In this document: piece after piece, positions 34,330-43,403 of the stretch
How positions within the stretch are numbered: position 1 is the first letter of the stretch
Layout of the letters: every line of letters starts with the position of its first letter
Source of the DNA: Vicinamibacterales bacterium
Lineage (GTDB): Bacteria > Acidobacteriota > Vicinamibacteria > Vicinamibacterales > SCN-69-37
Length of the DNA: 64,000 bases
Assembly: GCA_030827135.1 (NCBI GenBank)
Contig: JAURFE010000001.1
Coordinates: 152,569 to 216,568 of the forward strand
Direction of reading: 5' to 3'
Program-made: the position numbers and the translations under genes
The notes under the pieces: model-generated
What the model was told of the DNA's origin: nothing
Databases searched by the model: none
Seen by the model: the letters and a program-made list of their open reading frames with translations, nothing else

Positions 34330-35682
34330 ATGAAACCCTTCCTCAGACTCCTGCTGGTTCTCAGTGCACTGACGGCGCTGACGGCCACGCTGGTCCCCGC
34401 GCCTGTGCACACGCAGACGGTCGGCCAGATCGGCAACCCGGTGACGGTGCCGGGTCTCGACAAGCCGGTGCGCGTCATCCGCGGCCGGTTCACAAGCAAC
34501 GTCACCCTGACCAGCGACACCTACTGGGTGCTGCGTGGTGCGGTGTTCATCGGCGCCGGCGACGGCACCAGCAGTGCGGTCCTGACCGTGCAGGCCGGCA
34601 CGCGCATCGTCGGCGAAACGGCGACGCGCGGCACGCTCATCATTGAGCGCGGAGCGCGCATCATCGCGAACGGCACCGCTGCGGCGCCGATCGTCATGAC
34701 GTCAGACCAGCCCGCAGGCCGCCGTTTCCGCGGCGACTGGGGCGGCCTGATCATCAACGGCCGCGCGCCACTCAACCTGCCGGGTGGCGTGGGCATCGGC
34801 GAAGGCCAGACGGGGGTCTACGGCGGCAACGACCCCAACGACAACTCGGGCATCCTGCGCTTCGTGCGCGTCGAATTCGCCGGCATCGAGTTCAGCCCGG
34901 ACAACGAACTGAACGGTATCGCGTTCCAGGGTGTTGGCCGCGGCACGATCGTCGAGAACATCCAGGTGTCGTGGAACAAGGATGACGGGATCGAAATGTT
35001 CGGTGGATCGGTGGACATCAAGCGCGTCGTCCTCACCAACATCGGTGACGACAGCATTGACTGGACGTTCGGCTGGAACGGCCGTATCCAGTACGCGGTC
35101 GTGCAGCAGCGCGGTGACGACACCGACCAGGCCATCGAGGCCGACAACAACGGCAACAACCACAATCTGCTGCCGCGGTCGTCCCCCACGCTCTACAACA
35201 TCACCCTCGTCGGCGACCCGACGCAGGAGTTCGGTCCCGAGAGCACCAACGGCATGCGTCTGCGCGTGGGCACGGCCGGCATCATCCGCAACTTCATCGT
35301 GATGGGCTTCAAGGACCGCGGCATCGACGTCCGTGACGCGGCCGCGCTGCCGCTCATCGCGAACGGCACACTGGCGGTCACCAACGGCATCATCTTCCAG
35401 ACGGGATCCGGCGGCACGGGCTACTGGGGATCGTCAGCGCAGTCAGCCGCAGGCCGCGCCGCGTGGGGCTCCACCATTGCGGAAGGCCAGGACCCGCAGC
35501 TCGTCGCACCGTATAACCGCACCGCGCCAGACTGGCGCCCGGTGGCCGGGTCCCCCGCGCTGACGCGCACCCCCGCGGTGCCGCCCAACGACGGGTTCTT
35601 CGAGTTTGCAAACTTCATCGGCGCGCTGGGTCCGGACCTGGCGAACGATTGGACACGCGGCTGGACGTTCTACGGACGATGA
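34330..35682 (+). CDS. Exported beta-helix-like protein paired with the TonB receptor
   Basis: 450 residues with a signal peptide (about 1-29). The body has stacked hydrophobic/Gly segments (VLTVQAGTRIVGETATRG, GTLIIERGARIIANGTAA, RGDWGGLIINGRAPLN, DDGIEMFGGSVDIKRVV) that suggest a right-handed parallel beta-helix. Such proteins occur next to TonB receptors in several phyla, with unknown function; ligand capture at the surface is plausible. The stop overlaps the start of the downstream lipoprotein gene (ATGA), so all three genes of this module are probably expressed together. Confidence 0.8.
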   Translation: MKPFLRLLLVLSALTALTATLVPAPVHTQTVGQIGNPVTVPGLDKPVRVIRGRFTSNVTLTSDTYWVLRGAVFIGAGDGTSSAVLTVQAGTRIVGETATRGTLIIERGARIIANGTAAAPIVMTSDQPAGRRFRGDWGGLIINGRAPLNLPGGVGIGEGQTGVYGGNDPNDNSGILRFVRVEFAGIEFSPDNELNGIAFQGVGRGTIVENIQVSWNKDDGIEMFGGSVDIKRVVLTNIGDDSIDWTFGWNGRIQYAVVQQRGDDTDQAIEADNNGNNHNLLPRSSPTLYNITLVGDPTQEFGPESTNGMRLRVGTAGIIRNFIVMGFKDRGIDVRDAAALPLIANGTLAVTNGIIFQTGSGGTGYWGSSAQSAAGRAAWGSTIAEGQDPQLVAPYNRTAPDWRPVAGSPALTRTPAVPPNDGFFEFANFIGALGPDLANDWTRGWTFYGR

Positions 35683-36173
35683 TCCGGTTTCTTCTTGTAG
35701 TGATCTGTGTCGGCGTTGCGAGCTGTTCCGCAACGCCGACAGCCATTCCGTTGACGCCCAGCTACGCGTCGAAGGATGCGGCGGTCACGGCGTTCCTTCA
35801 GGCGCTCGCCGCGCGCGACACCGACACCCTCGCGCAGTTGGTCGTGAACCAGAACGAGTTCCTCAAGCACATCTGGCCGGCCCTGCCCGCCAGCCGGCCC
35901 GCTGTCGGCATGCCGGCGGACCGCGCGTGGGCAGAACAATCCCAGCGCAACGCCGCCTTCCTGGCACAGACACTGGCGGAGCACGGCGGGCGACGGTACG
36001 AGTTGGTCGCCGTGAGCTTCGGGGCACCCGCCACGACCTACGGCGCCTTCACCCTCCACCCGGAGGCCACGCTGGACGTGCGTGAGACGGGAGGTGTCCG
36101 CGAACTGCGTCTGTTCGGGTCGATGATCGAAAGCGGCGGGCGCTGGAAAATCTACAGCTTCGTGGTGGACTGA
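35679..36173 (+). CDS. Lipoprotein of the TonB module
   Basis: 164 residues with lipobox VASC at about residues 13-16, so it should be lipidated and anchored in a membrane. The mature part has the look of a small alpha+beta fold (DAAVTAFLQALAARDTDTLAQ ... GRWKIYSFVVD) like NTF2-type domains. It overlaps the end of the beta-helix-like gene, which supports a shared role in the TonB uptake module. No enzymatic motifs are seen. Confidence 0.75.
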   Translation: MIRFLLVVICVGVASCSATPTAIPLTPSYASKDAAVTAFLQALAARDTDTLAQLVVNQNEFLKHIWPALPASRPAVGMPADRAWAEQSQRNAAFLAQTLAEHGGRRYELVAVSFGAPATTYGAFTLHPEATLDVRETGGVRELRLFGSMIESGGRWKIYSFVVD

Positions 36174-36177
36174 CTGT

Positions 36178-36228
36178 CGAGGTTCCGGATGCCGAAGTGC
36201 CGGAGTGCCGAGGTTGCGCAGGGCCGAG
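36178..36228. repeat. GTGCCGRA word array
   Basis: CCGAGGTTCCGGA, TGCCGAAG, TGCCGGAG and TGCCGAGG form imperfect 9-10 base repeats between the lipoprotein and DUF4301 genes. It begins 5 bases after the lipoprotein stop. Confidence 0.7.
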
Positions 36229-36254
36229 AGCGAGTTTCCCCCAGGGGTCAGCGA

Positions 36255-36260
36255 TAGAAT
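36255..36260 (+). promoter_or_regulatory. Candidate -10 box (TAGAAT) for the DUF4301 gene
   Basis: TAGAAT ends 6 nt before the GTG start, predicting a leaderless mRNA. Confidence 0.45.
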
Positions 36261-36266
36261 GCTCAC

Positions 36267-37796
36267 GTGGCTCTGAGGGATCTCACCGCAGCCGACCTCG
36301 CCCAGTTGGCGGCGGTCGGCATCACTCCGGAAGCCGCCGCTGAGCAGCTGGCCCTCCTGCGCCGGCCTCCGGCGCCGATTCGGCTGGTCCGAGCCGCAAC
36401 GATCGGTGACGGCATCGAGCAATTCACACCCACGCGGCACGCAGAGATCACCGGACTGATCGATCGGGGCGACGCCGCCGCCTCAGCCGGGCGCGTGCTC
36501 AAGTTCGTGCCGGCGTCGGGTGCCGCCTCGCGCATGTTCAAGGATTTGATCAGTGCCCTGCACGGCGACCGCCGGCCGTCGGACACGACCGCGGCCAGGG
36601 AGTTCTTTGCGCGACTTGATGCGTTCCCATTCTCGGGTGAGCTTCGTCAACGATCCGGGCTCGACCGGACGCCGGCCACGGAAGCCGAGGAACGGCTCAT
36701 GTTGCGTACGCTGCTGGTCGACATGCAGATGGCTGCGCTCCCCAAGGCGCTGGTGCCGTTTCACCGCAGCGACCGCATCCGCACCGCGTTCGAAGAACAG
36801 CTGCTGGAAGGCACACGCTACGCCCGCGACGCCGACGGGGTCTCACGGCTGCACTTCACCGTGCCGGCCGGCATGGTCTCGCGGTTTGAATCCACACTCG
36901 CCGCGCTGCGCCCGCAGGTGGAATCGGATCGGCGAGGCACGCGGCTGTCGGTCAGCTTCTCCACCCAGTTGCCGGCCACCGATACGCTGGCACTCGACGA
37001 CACGGGCGCCCCGTCCAGACACGCGGATGGCACACTGCTGCTGCGTCCCTCGGGCCATGGGGCCCTGTTGTCGAACCTCGAGGCGTGCCACGGCGACCTC
37101 GTCGTCATCAAGAATATCGACAACATTCTTCCCGATGAATCGAGTGAGGAGGTCGTCCGGTGGAAACGCCTGTTGATTGGCTGCCTCGCCGGTCTGCAGG
37201 AGGAGGTGTTCACGCATCTGATGGCGGTCACGGGGCCGTCGCCGTCACGCGCGGTCCTGGATGCCGCACGCGCGTTCGCGGCGGCGCGGTTTGCGCGCGT
37301 GCTGCCCGCCGATGCAGGGCCCGACGCCATCACGGCCGCGTTGCACCGGCCGCTGCGGGTCTGCGGTGTGGTGCGCAACGACGGCGAACCGGGGGGCGCG
37401 CCCTGCTGGGTGCGGGACGCCGACGGCCGCGAAAGTCTGCAGATCGTGGAGCCCGCGCAGGTGGCGCTCGACGACCCGGAGCAGGCCCGCCTGTTCGGCG
37501 GCGCGACGCACTTCAATCCCGTCGACCTGGTGTGCGGCCTTCGGGGGTACGACGGCAGGTCGTTCAACCTGGCACCGTTTGTCGATCCGGAGACGGCCTT
37601 TGTCACGCGCAAGACCGCCGACGGGCGCACCTTGACCGTGCTGGAGCGTCCGGGTCTGTGGAATGGCAGCATGGCCGGCTGGAACACCGTGTGTCTGGAA
37701 GTACCAGCGGAGACGTTTGCGCCAGTGAAAGTCGTGTTCGACCTGCTGCGCCCGCAGCACCAACCGGCGCGCCAGGCACCGGCGCATCCTCACTGA
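36267..37796 (+). CDS. DUF4301 family protein (nucleotidyltransferase-like)
   Basis: 509 residues. FVPASGAASRMFKDL near residue 80 resembles the G-x-G-x-R loop of sugar-nucleotide transferases. HFTVPAGMVSRFESTL, FSTQLPATDTLALD and GHGALLSNLE are also typical of DUF4301. The reaction is unknown; NTP-sugar transfer is the usual guess for this fold. The GTG start follows a TAGAAT box directly. The last residues (QHQPARQAPAHPH) are low complexity. It stands alone between the TonB module and an EamA transporter. Confidence 0.82.
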   Translation: MALRDLTAADLAQLAAVGITPEAAAEQLALLRRPPAPIRLVRAATIGDGIEQFTPTRHAEITGLIDRGDAAASAGRVLKFVPASGAASRMFKDLISALHGDRRPSDTTAAREFFARLDAFPFSGELRQRSGLDRTPATEAEERLMLRTLLVDMQMAALPKALVPFHRSDRIRTAFEEQLLEGTRYARDADGVSRLHFTVPAGMVSRFESTLAALRPQVESDRRGTRLSVSFSTQLPATDTLALDDTGAPSRHADGTLLLRPSGHGALLSNLEACHGDLVVIKNIDNILPDESSEEVVRWKRLLIGCLAGLQEEVFTHLMAVTGPSPSRAVLDAARAFAAARFARVLPADAGPDAITAALHRPLRVCGVVRNDGEPGGAPCWVRDADGRESLQIVEPAQVALDDPEQARLFGGATHFNPVDLVCGLRGYDGRSFNLAPFVDPETAFVTRKTADGRTLTVLERPGLWNGSMAGWNTVCLEVPAETFAPVKVVFDLLRPQHQPARQAPAHPH

Positions 37797-37849
37797 AGAG
37801 TCGCTGGATCGGGAATCGGTGGTGTCACCAGGCACAAGCGGGTCTACGC

Positions 37850-37855
37850 GATAAT
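37850..37855 (+). promoter_or_regulatory. Candidate -10 box (GATAAT) for the EamA gene
   Basis: GATAAT ends 8 nt before the GTG start, again with no room for a Shine-Dalgarno site. Confidence 0.4.
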
Positions 37856-37863
37856 GACGCGCC

Positions 37864-38772
37864 GTGACCCAGCCCGCCCTCATCACCCTGGCGCTGCTGG
37901 GGTTCGCCGCCAACTCGCTGCTGACGCGCGGCGCGCTGGGCGGCGGGCTCCTCGACCCGATGACGTTCATGGTGGTGCGTCTCGTGAGCGGCACGATCGT
38001 CCTGGCGCTCCTGGTCCGGTTCAGGCCGACGGGCCGTCGCGGCCGCGGGTCGTGGCTCATGGCCGCCGCCCTCGCCGGATACGCGGTGGCCTTCACCCTG
38101 GCCTACACGCGCATCGCCGCCGGGGCGGGCGCGCTCCTGCTCTTCGCCGCCGTCCACCTCACTATGGTCACGGCAGGACTCGCCAGAGGCGAACGTCCGT
38201 CGACGCGCGGGCTGATCGGCACCGCGCTTGCCGTGGTTGGCCTCGTCGTACTGACCATGCCTGGACTGTCGGCGCCGGATCCGGCTGGTGCCCTGCTGAT
38301 GCTTGCGGCGGGCGCCTGCTGGGGCATGTATTCACTGGCGGGGCGACGGAGCACCGATCCCCTTTCGACCACCGCCGACAATTTTCTGCGCGCGACGGCC
38401 ATGAGTCTGCCCGTCGCATGGCTTGCGCTGGAGCCCCCGGTCATTACGACGACGGGGCTGACGCTGGCTGTCGTGTCGGGCGGTCTGGCGTCGGGACTCG
38501 CCTACGCCGTCTGGTATGCGGCGCTGCCCCACCTCGCAGCGTGGCGCGCCGCGCTGCTGCAACTCGCGGTGCCCGTCATCACCGCGCTGGGCGCGGTCGC
38601 GTTCCTCTCGGAACCGATGACGGCACGACTGTGGCTATCGCTCGCGCTCGTAGTTGGCGGCATTGGGATGTCGGTCACCGAAACAGCGCGGCCTCAACCG
38701 CCAGCCCCGGCCCGAAGCCAATCGCGACACACGGGCGCGACGCGTCACGGCGACGCAGGCGATCCAGGATGA
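37864..38772 (+). CDS. EamA/DMT family transporter
   Basis: Inner-membrane drug/metabolite transporter of 302 residues with ten hydrophobic segments and the two EamA repeats (about 5-130 and 145-275; second repeat starts AGALLMLAAGACWGMYSLAG). Substrate unknown. The last 32 residues, after the final membrane segment, are Pro/Arg/His-rich and are read from DNA that also encodes the end of the polyketide synthase on the other strand; the 98-bp tail-to-tail overlap is unusual. Confidence 0.85.
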   Translation: MTQPALITLALLGFAANSLLTRGALGGGLLDPMTFMVVRLVSGTIVLALLVRFRPTGRRGRGSWLMAAALAGYAVAFTLAYTRIAAGAGALLLFAAVHLTMVTAGLARGERPSTRGLIGTALAVVGLVVLTMPGLSAPDPAGALLMLAAGACWGMYSLAGRRSTDPLSTTADNFLRATAMSLPVAWLALEPPVITTTGLTLAVVSGGLASGLAYAVWYAALPHLAAWRAALLQLAVPVITALGAVAFLSEPMTARLWLSLALVVGGIGMSVTETARPQPPAPARSQSRHTGATRHGDAGDPG

Positions 38773-39769
38773 AGAGGATCGTTGGGGACGACATATTGCC
38801 GAACTCCCCGAGGACCTCCCGCGAGATCGCGTAATCATCGCGCCCGAGGCCAATGGCCTGGGCGCACGCTTCGAGAATCCGAGGGCCGCCCGGGTGCAAT
38901 GCCCAGGTGGCGATCTGCTCCACGGCGGTGCCCTGCGAGGACAACCACTCGTCCAGCCATGGGCGCAAGGCGCGCTCAATGACGCCAGGCACCCGCGGGG
39001 ACAACGCCATTTCGAATCCATGATTGCCGATCCGCCACGACATCAGCTCAGCGGAATCCTCGAGCAGTGCGGCGCCACTGGCCACCAGGGTCCAGTCACC
39101 GGACGAAGCACCCGGTGCGCTTGCCCCCACAACGGCCGCCGCACCGTCCGAGAAGATCGCATTCGACACCAGCCACTCGACGTGCCAGCCGTACTGGAAA
39201 TGCAGGGAACACAGTTCCACCGCACACACCAGCACACGCGCCTCGGCCGAGGTCTCTGCCAGCCCCTGTGCCACACGCAACCCGTTCAGCGCGCCGTGAC
39301 ATCCCATGAATCCCACGTGCGTGCGGGCCACAGTCGGACGGAGCCCGAGTCTCCGGATGAGGCCCACGTCCACACTGGGCGCCGCGAATCCCGTACACGA
39401 CACGGTCACCAGATGGGTGACGGTGTCGGCGGCCCATCCGGCATCAGCGAGCGCTGCCGCAGCCGCCCGCGCGGCCAGCGGGGGTGCGTCCGTCTCGTAC
39501 CGCGCCATCCGTTCGGCGGTGGTCGGTCCCCGATCCTCGTCGTGCTGCATCGGCGGAAAAAACGCGTGCGCCGGAAACCCGTCACGACTATCAGAGTCGA
39601 GCAGCACGCTGGACCTCGACCGCACCCGCGTCAGCCGATACAACGCCTTCATCTGTCGCCGCTGTTCGTCGGTGACGCAGCCGTAGGCACCCGCCAGCTG
39701 CACGGCGTGTTCCTGCGAGATGGAGAACTCTGGCGAGGCCGTTCCAATGCCGTGAATGCGAAAGCTCAT
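38675..39769 (-). CDS. Type III polyketide synthase
   Basis: Homodimeric ketosynthase that extends an acyl-CoA with malonyl-CoA to give alkylpyrones or alkylresorcinols. The 364 residues have the catalytic Cys in VGFMGCHGALNGLR (about residue 155), His in ALHPGGPRIL (about 295) and Asn in GEFGNMSSPT (about 328). It is the last gene of a three-gene cluster with an FAD enzyme and a methyltransferase, joined by ATGA and GTGA overlaps, so the product is probably oxidised and methylated, as in alkylquinone-type lipids. The exact product is not predictable. Confidence 0.93.
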   Translation of the reverse strand: MSFRIHGIGTASPEFSISQEHAVQLAGAYGCVTDEQRRQMKALYRLTRVRSRSSVLLDSDSRDGFPAHAFFPPMQHDEDRGPTTAERMARYETDAPPLAARAAAAALADAGWAADTVTHLVTVSCTGFAAPSVDVGLIRRLGLRPTVARTHVGFMGCHGALNGLRVAQGLAETSAEARVLVCAVELCSLHFQYGWHVEWLVSNAIFSDGAAAVVGASAPGASSGDWTLVASGAALLEDSAELMSWRIGNHGFEMALSPRVPGVIERALRPWLDEWLSSQGTAVEQIATWALHPGGPRILEACAQAIGLGRDDYAISREVLGEFGNMSSPTILFILDRLRRRDASRPCVAIGFGPGLAVEAALFR

Positions 39770-40956
39770 GCGCGTTCCTCATGGGTGGTGTTGCCGGTGA
39801 GTCCGGGCATCAGCACATCGGCCAGTCCGGGATGACGGGAGAGCGCGGCCACCATCAGGTGGGCCACGGCCGGATAGCGCAGCACGCGTGTGACTGCGCG
39901 ACATCGGCGCTGGTGGCGCGTCACGAGCGTGTGACAGAACAGCTGCCACTGCCGTTCGACGCGGTGATCCCAGGTCTGGATCGCGGCCAACGCCACCGGC
40001 ACGAGTGCGTCGGCTGCGGCCAGCGCCCACGCCATCCCCTCGCCTGTGAACGGCTCGACATACCCTACGGCATCACCGACCACGAAGATCCGGTGCGACA
40101 CGGGCGCCGACACGCGCCGGCTCAGCGGCACCGTCCCGAGCCACGTCAGCCCCCCCTCGTCAGGGGCCAGGGTCATGCGCGCTGACGCCAGGAGCCCGCG
40201 CACGGCGGCGGTCGCTCCGCCCGACGCTTTCAGATATGCCGGATCGAGCGCCGCCGCCAGTTGGACACGGCCGTCCTCCACTGCGGCGACACCGACATAC
40301 CCCCCAGTGCCGACCGCCAGCGTGACCGCCCCATCGCCCGCGGTCACGACGCCAGGCCCTGCGACCGTCCCGACACCGACTCGCGCATGCGGAGCCACCA
40401 CATCATGGACCGACGCCACCTCGCGCAACGCCTGGTGTCCCAGGCCGGCGGCGACCACGATCACACGGGCTCTTGCAGACACACGTGTGCGGCCGGACTG
40501 TTCAAGCGTCACACCGCGCCCGGCATCTGCGGTGACCTCACCCTCCACACCAGCTGTCGTCTCGGGGAGGAACGCGCAGCCGGCGGCGATCGCCGCGCGC
40601 ACGAGGACCGCGTCAAGCGTAGCGCGCGTGATGGCCAGGCCGGGCGGCAACGCCAGCACCGCTCGACGGCCGCCGGAGTGAAGGTGAAGGGCCGTCAAGG
40701 GCCGCGCGCCCGCTGCGCGCAGTTCGGCATCGATGCCCCGGCGTGCCAGAAGCGCGACCGCGTGGCTGTTGAGACAGCCGCCACACACCTTGTAGCGGGG
40801 AAACGCTTTCCGTTCGATCAGCAACACCGAACGCCCGGCGGCGGCCAACTGCGCGGCCGCTGACGCGCCGGCCGGACCGGCCCCGATCACGATCACATCC
40901 CAGAGGAGTGACGCCGCGGCATCGAAATCGAGGGTGGCGGGGATCGGCGGTGTCAC
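39766..40956 (-). CDS. FAD-dependent oxidoreductase of the PKS cluster
   Basis: 396-residue flavoprotein of the geranylgeranyl-reductase/hydroxylase superfamily. The FAD Rossmann motif DVIVIGAGPAGASAAAQLA lies near residue 20, PRYKVCGGCLN near residue 55, and the second FAD motif FVVGDAVGYVEPFTGEG near residue 290. The GTG at 40956 was chosen because it overlaps the methyltransferase TGA (GTGA) and gives the right N-terminus. It overlaps the PKS start (ATGA). It probably hydroxylates or oxidises the resorcinol-type product, or reduces its side chain. Confidence 0.88.
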   Translation of the reverse strand: MTPPIPATLDFDAAASLLWDVIVIGAGPAGASAAAQLAAAGRSVLLIERKAFPRYKVCGGCLNSHAVALLARRGIDAELRAAGARPLTALHLHSGGRRAVLALPPGLAITRATLDAVLVRAAIAAGCAFLPETTAGVEGEVTADAGRGVTLEQSGRTRVSARARVIVVAAGLGHQALREVASVHDVVAPHARVGVGTVAGPGVVTAGDGAVTLAVGTGGYVGVAAVEDGRVQLAAALDPAYLKASGGATAAVRGLLASARMTLAPDEGGLTWLGTVPLSRRVSAPVSHRIFVVGDAVGYVEPFTGEGMAWALAAADALVPVALAAIQTWDHRVERQWQLFCHTLVTRHQRRCRAVTRVLRYPAVAHLMVAALSRHPGLADVLMPGLTGNTTHEERA

Positions 40957-41675
40957 GAGGCGTCCCGTGTCCACGTCAGCACGAACCGCTGCGGCCAGCA
41001 CCGCGTGGTCACCGCGGTCGTCAGCCCCGCCACGTGCGCGAGCGCGACGGCCTCGTCCTCGGTGAATGCCGCATGGACCGAGCGCATCCCGTCCACATGG
41101 AACACACGGGAGCGTGACAGCAGACGGCATCCCACCCAGGCGAACACCGCGCCGAGGGCCGTGCGGCGCAGGTCGGACACCAGCACAAGTTGGCCGGCTG
41201 CCTCACCCATTCGCCGCAACACACGTACTGCGTCATCGTCGGAAAGGTGATGCAGAAAGAGCGAACACTGGACGACATCAAATCCCGTCGGCCACGGGTC
41301 ACGCAGGACGTCGAGCTGCGCGAACCGGATGCGCGCGACGCTCCCAGGTCCTGCGACCCGGGTCGTGAGCGCCGTGGCGTACTCGAGTGCGACGGGACTG
41401 ACGTCACACCCGACCACCTCACCGGGGATGCCGGCCCTGGCCATGAGGCGGGCGAGCTCGACCGGCACGTCTCCCCCACCACACGCGATGTCGAGGATGC
41501 GCAGTGGACGGCCGGGCCGGCGGCGCGCCGCGCGCCGGATCGCCGGCCACATCGACGCCGCCGTGCGGCTCACCGCGGCGGCACGCCCGAGCGCGCGCAG
41601 GGCGTGTGCATGGGCCTCTCGGTCGAGGCCCGGGTCGTCCATCAATTCGCCGGTGAGCACCCGCTGCGTCAACAC
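40953..41675 (-). CDS. Class I methyltransferase of the PKS cluster
   Basis: 240-residue SAM enzyme: motif I ILDIACGGGDVPVELA (about residue 60), motif II region VVGCDVSP, and FDVVQCSLFLHHLSD (motif IV). First gene of the three-gene cluster. CATACT ends 7 nt before the GTG start and may be a -10. An ATG at residue 12 (41642) is an alternative start. Likely substrate: the polyketide-derived phenol or quinone. Confidence 0.85.
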   Translation of the reverse strand: MLTQRVLTGELMDDPGLDREAHAHALRALGRAAAVSRTAASMWPAIRRAARRRPGRPLRILDIACGGGDVPVELARLMARAGIPGEVVGCDVSPVALEYATALTTRVAGPGSVARIRFAQLDVLRDPWPTGFDVVQCSLFLHHLSDDDAVRVLRRMGEAAGQLVLVSDLRRTALGAVFAWVGCRLLSRSRVFHVDGMRSVHAAFTEDEAVALAHVAGLTTAVTTRCWPQRFVLTWTRDAS

Positions 41676-41705
41676 TGCCGCCAGTATGACGCCACACGGC
41701 CCGAC

Positions 41706-42218
41706 TCAGACCGCGGCGCGTAACACGCGCACACGCTCGGCCTGCACAAGATGGCGGTGGTTGTGCGCGAGCATGACCATCACCCCGGTGACGACGTTGA
41801 ACGACTGGATGTCGCCGGCGAGTGGATTGGCATAACGGGCCCGCCCGGCATCAATGCGTAGCGCCCGTTCAGCCAGTGCCGAGTGGCGCGACGGGGGCAT
41901 CAGTTCGGGACGCGCAGGCACGCCGAAGCGTACCGGCGGCTCGATCGCCCAGATGAGCAGCCGGCCGAGCAGGTTTGGCGTGGCCGGCGCGCCAGGTGTG
42001 GCAGCCGGCGCGGCATCAATCGCCACGTCGAGCGCCTGCGCATACATCTCCGTCGTCAGCGCCAGGTGATGAAGGCACTGGGCAATGCTCCACTGCCGGC
42101 CGCCGTCCGGCTGCCAGTTCAGCGCGGATTCATCCAGGCCGATGGTCAGCGCCTGCGCGCGCGTGCGAATGGCGGCCAGTTGCTGGCCGACGTTCTCCCG
42201 GGTGAGGGTGTAGTTCAT
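41706..42218 (-). CDS. DinB superfamily protein
   Basis: 170-residue four-helix DinB/YfiT-type protein. The metal-binding His pattern is suggested by CLHHLALTTEMY (about residue 50) and MLAHNHRHLVQAERV near the end. Members often act as metal-dependent thiol transferases, but the substrate here is unknown. Its ATG overlaps the TGA of the upstream HAD gene (ATGA). Confidence 0.82.
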   Translation of the reverse strand: MNYTLTRENVGQQLAAIRTRAQALTIGLDESALNWQPDGGRQWSIAQCLHHLALTTEMYAQALDVAIDAAPAATPGAPATPNLLGRLLIWAIEPPVRFGVPARPELMPPSRHSALAERALRIDAGRARYANPLAGDIQSFNVVTGVMVMLAHNHRHLVQAERVRVLRAAV

Positions 42219-42913
42219 GGGCGCGCCTCCAGCAGCCCGCACACCACCGCGAGCACGTCCTCGGTTGGCGTGAGCGCCCGCAGTTCCGGCACCGATGGGT
42301 CCGGGCTGGTCGTGCCATGGCGATTCAACCACACGGGGCGTATCCCAACGCCGCGTGCGCCATCCACATCCGCCGGCCACGCGTCACCCAGCATCACCGC
42401 GTCGTCAGGCCCGGCATCCACCGTCCCCAGTGCGTGGTGGAAGATCCCGGCGTGTGGTTTCGAGACACCCACCTCTTCGGAAGTCACGAGGTGGTCCACA
42501 AGCTCCGCAAGACCAATGCGGGCCAGCTTCAACCTTTGCTCACTGACAATATTGTTCGTCACGATCACGACCGCCCACCCGAGGTCCCGCACGGCGCGCA
42601 GCAGGGCTGCCGCCCCAGCGACTTCCCGCCAGTCAGTGGTGTACGCTTCCCGGTAGGCCTGTGCCAGTCCCGCGGCGACTCCCCCGCCGACCAGGGTCTG
42701 GAAGCGTTGTTCACGGGCCTTGTCAATGGTCAGCCGTCCGGCAAGGACTTCCTGATGGAACTGCTCCAGCAGTATGTGATGCCGCGCCTTCAGGTCTTCG
42801 AGGGGCCACTGCTGCAGCCGCGGATCCACCGACCGCAAACGCGCCAGCGCCGTACGCGTCGCGTGCTGGTGGTCGAACAGGGTGTCATCAAGGTCGCAGA
42901 GGAGAACAGGCAC
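42215..42913 (-). CDS. HAD-family hydrolase
   Basis: Phosphatase-like protein of 232 residues with the nucleophile motif CDLDDTLFDH (6-15), motif II VIVTNN, the Lys in GVSKPHAGIF, and motif IV MLGDAWPADVDGA. The cap is of the alpha-helical type. Phosphorylated substrate unknown. The GTG start at 42913 is divergent from the bacilliredoxin gene 31 bp away. Confidence 0.87.
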   Translation of the reverse strand: MPVLLCDLDDTLFDHQHATRTALARLRSVDPRLQQWPLEDLKARHHILLEQFHQEVLAGRLTIDKAREQRFQTLVGGGVAAGLAQAYREAYTTDWREVAGAAALLRAVRDLGWAVVIVTNNIVSEQRLKLARIGLAELVDHLVTSEEVGVSKPHAGIFHHALGTVDAGPDDAVMLGDAWPADVDGARGVGIRPVWLNRHGTTSPDPSVPELRALTPTEDVLAVVCGLLEARP

Positions 42914-42944
42914 CGTATACTTGAATCCTATCAGGAGAGTGTGA

Positions 42945-43379
42945 ATGCCTTATCCAGAGTATCTCGTTGCCCCCATGCGCCAGGAACTTGTTGATGTCGG
43001 TGCGCGTGAGTGCCGGACCCCCGCGGACGTGGACGCGGTCGTTGCCACCCCCGGCGTTGTCATGATGGTCGTTAATTCCGTATGCGGCTGTGCCGCCGGC
43101 AAGGCCCGTCCGGGCATCGCCGAAGCGTTGAAACACGCACACACACCCGACGTGGTCGCCACGGTGTTTGCCGGCGCCGACGTCGAGGCCACTGACCGTG
43201 CGCGTCAGTACTTCACCGGGTTCCCCCCGTCCTCGCCGTCGATCGCGCTGCTGCGCGACGGCAAGTTGATTTACATGATCGAACGCCGCGACATTGAGTC
43301 GCGCACGGCCGGCGCGATCGCCGACCAGTTGACGATGGCGTTCGACAAGTTCTGCGCGCCGACAGCGGCGCAGGCGTAA
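42945..43379 (+). CDS. Bacilliredoxin (BrxA/BrxB family)
   Basis: 144-residue thioredoxin-fold protein with the active site CGC (Cys47, Cys49) in NSVCGCAAGKARPG. In Firmicutes it removes bacillithiol from proteins; outside them a general disulfide isomerase or reductase role is possible. AGGAG 8 nt upstream supports the ATG. It is 24 bp ahead of a large exported protein. Confidence 0.9.
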   Translation: MPYPEYLVAPMRQELVDVGARECRTPADVDAVVATPGVVMMVVNSVCGCAAGKARPGIAEALKHAHTPDVVATVFAGADVEATDRARQYFTGFPPSSPSIALLRDGKLIYMIERRDIESRTAGAIADQLTMAFDKFCAPTAAQA

Positions 43380-43403
43380 GACGGCGACGAAGGAGCGGAT
43401 GTG

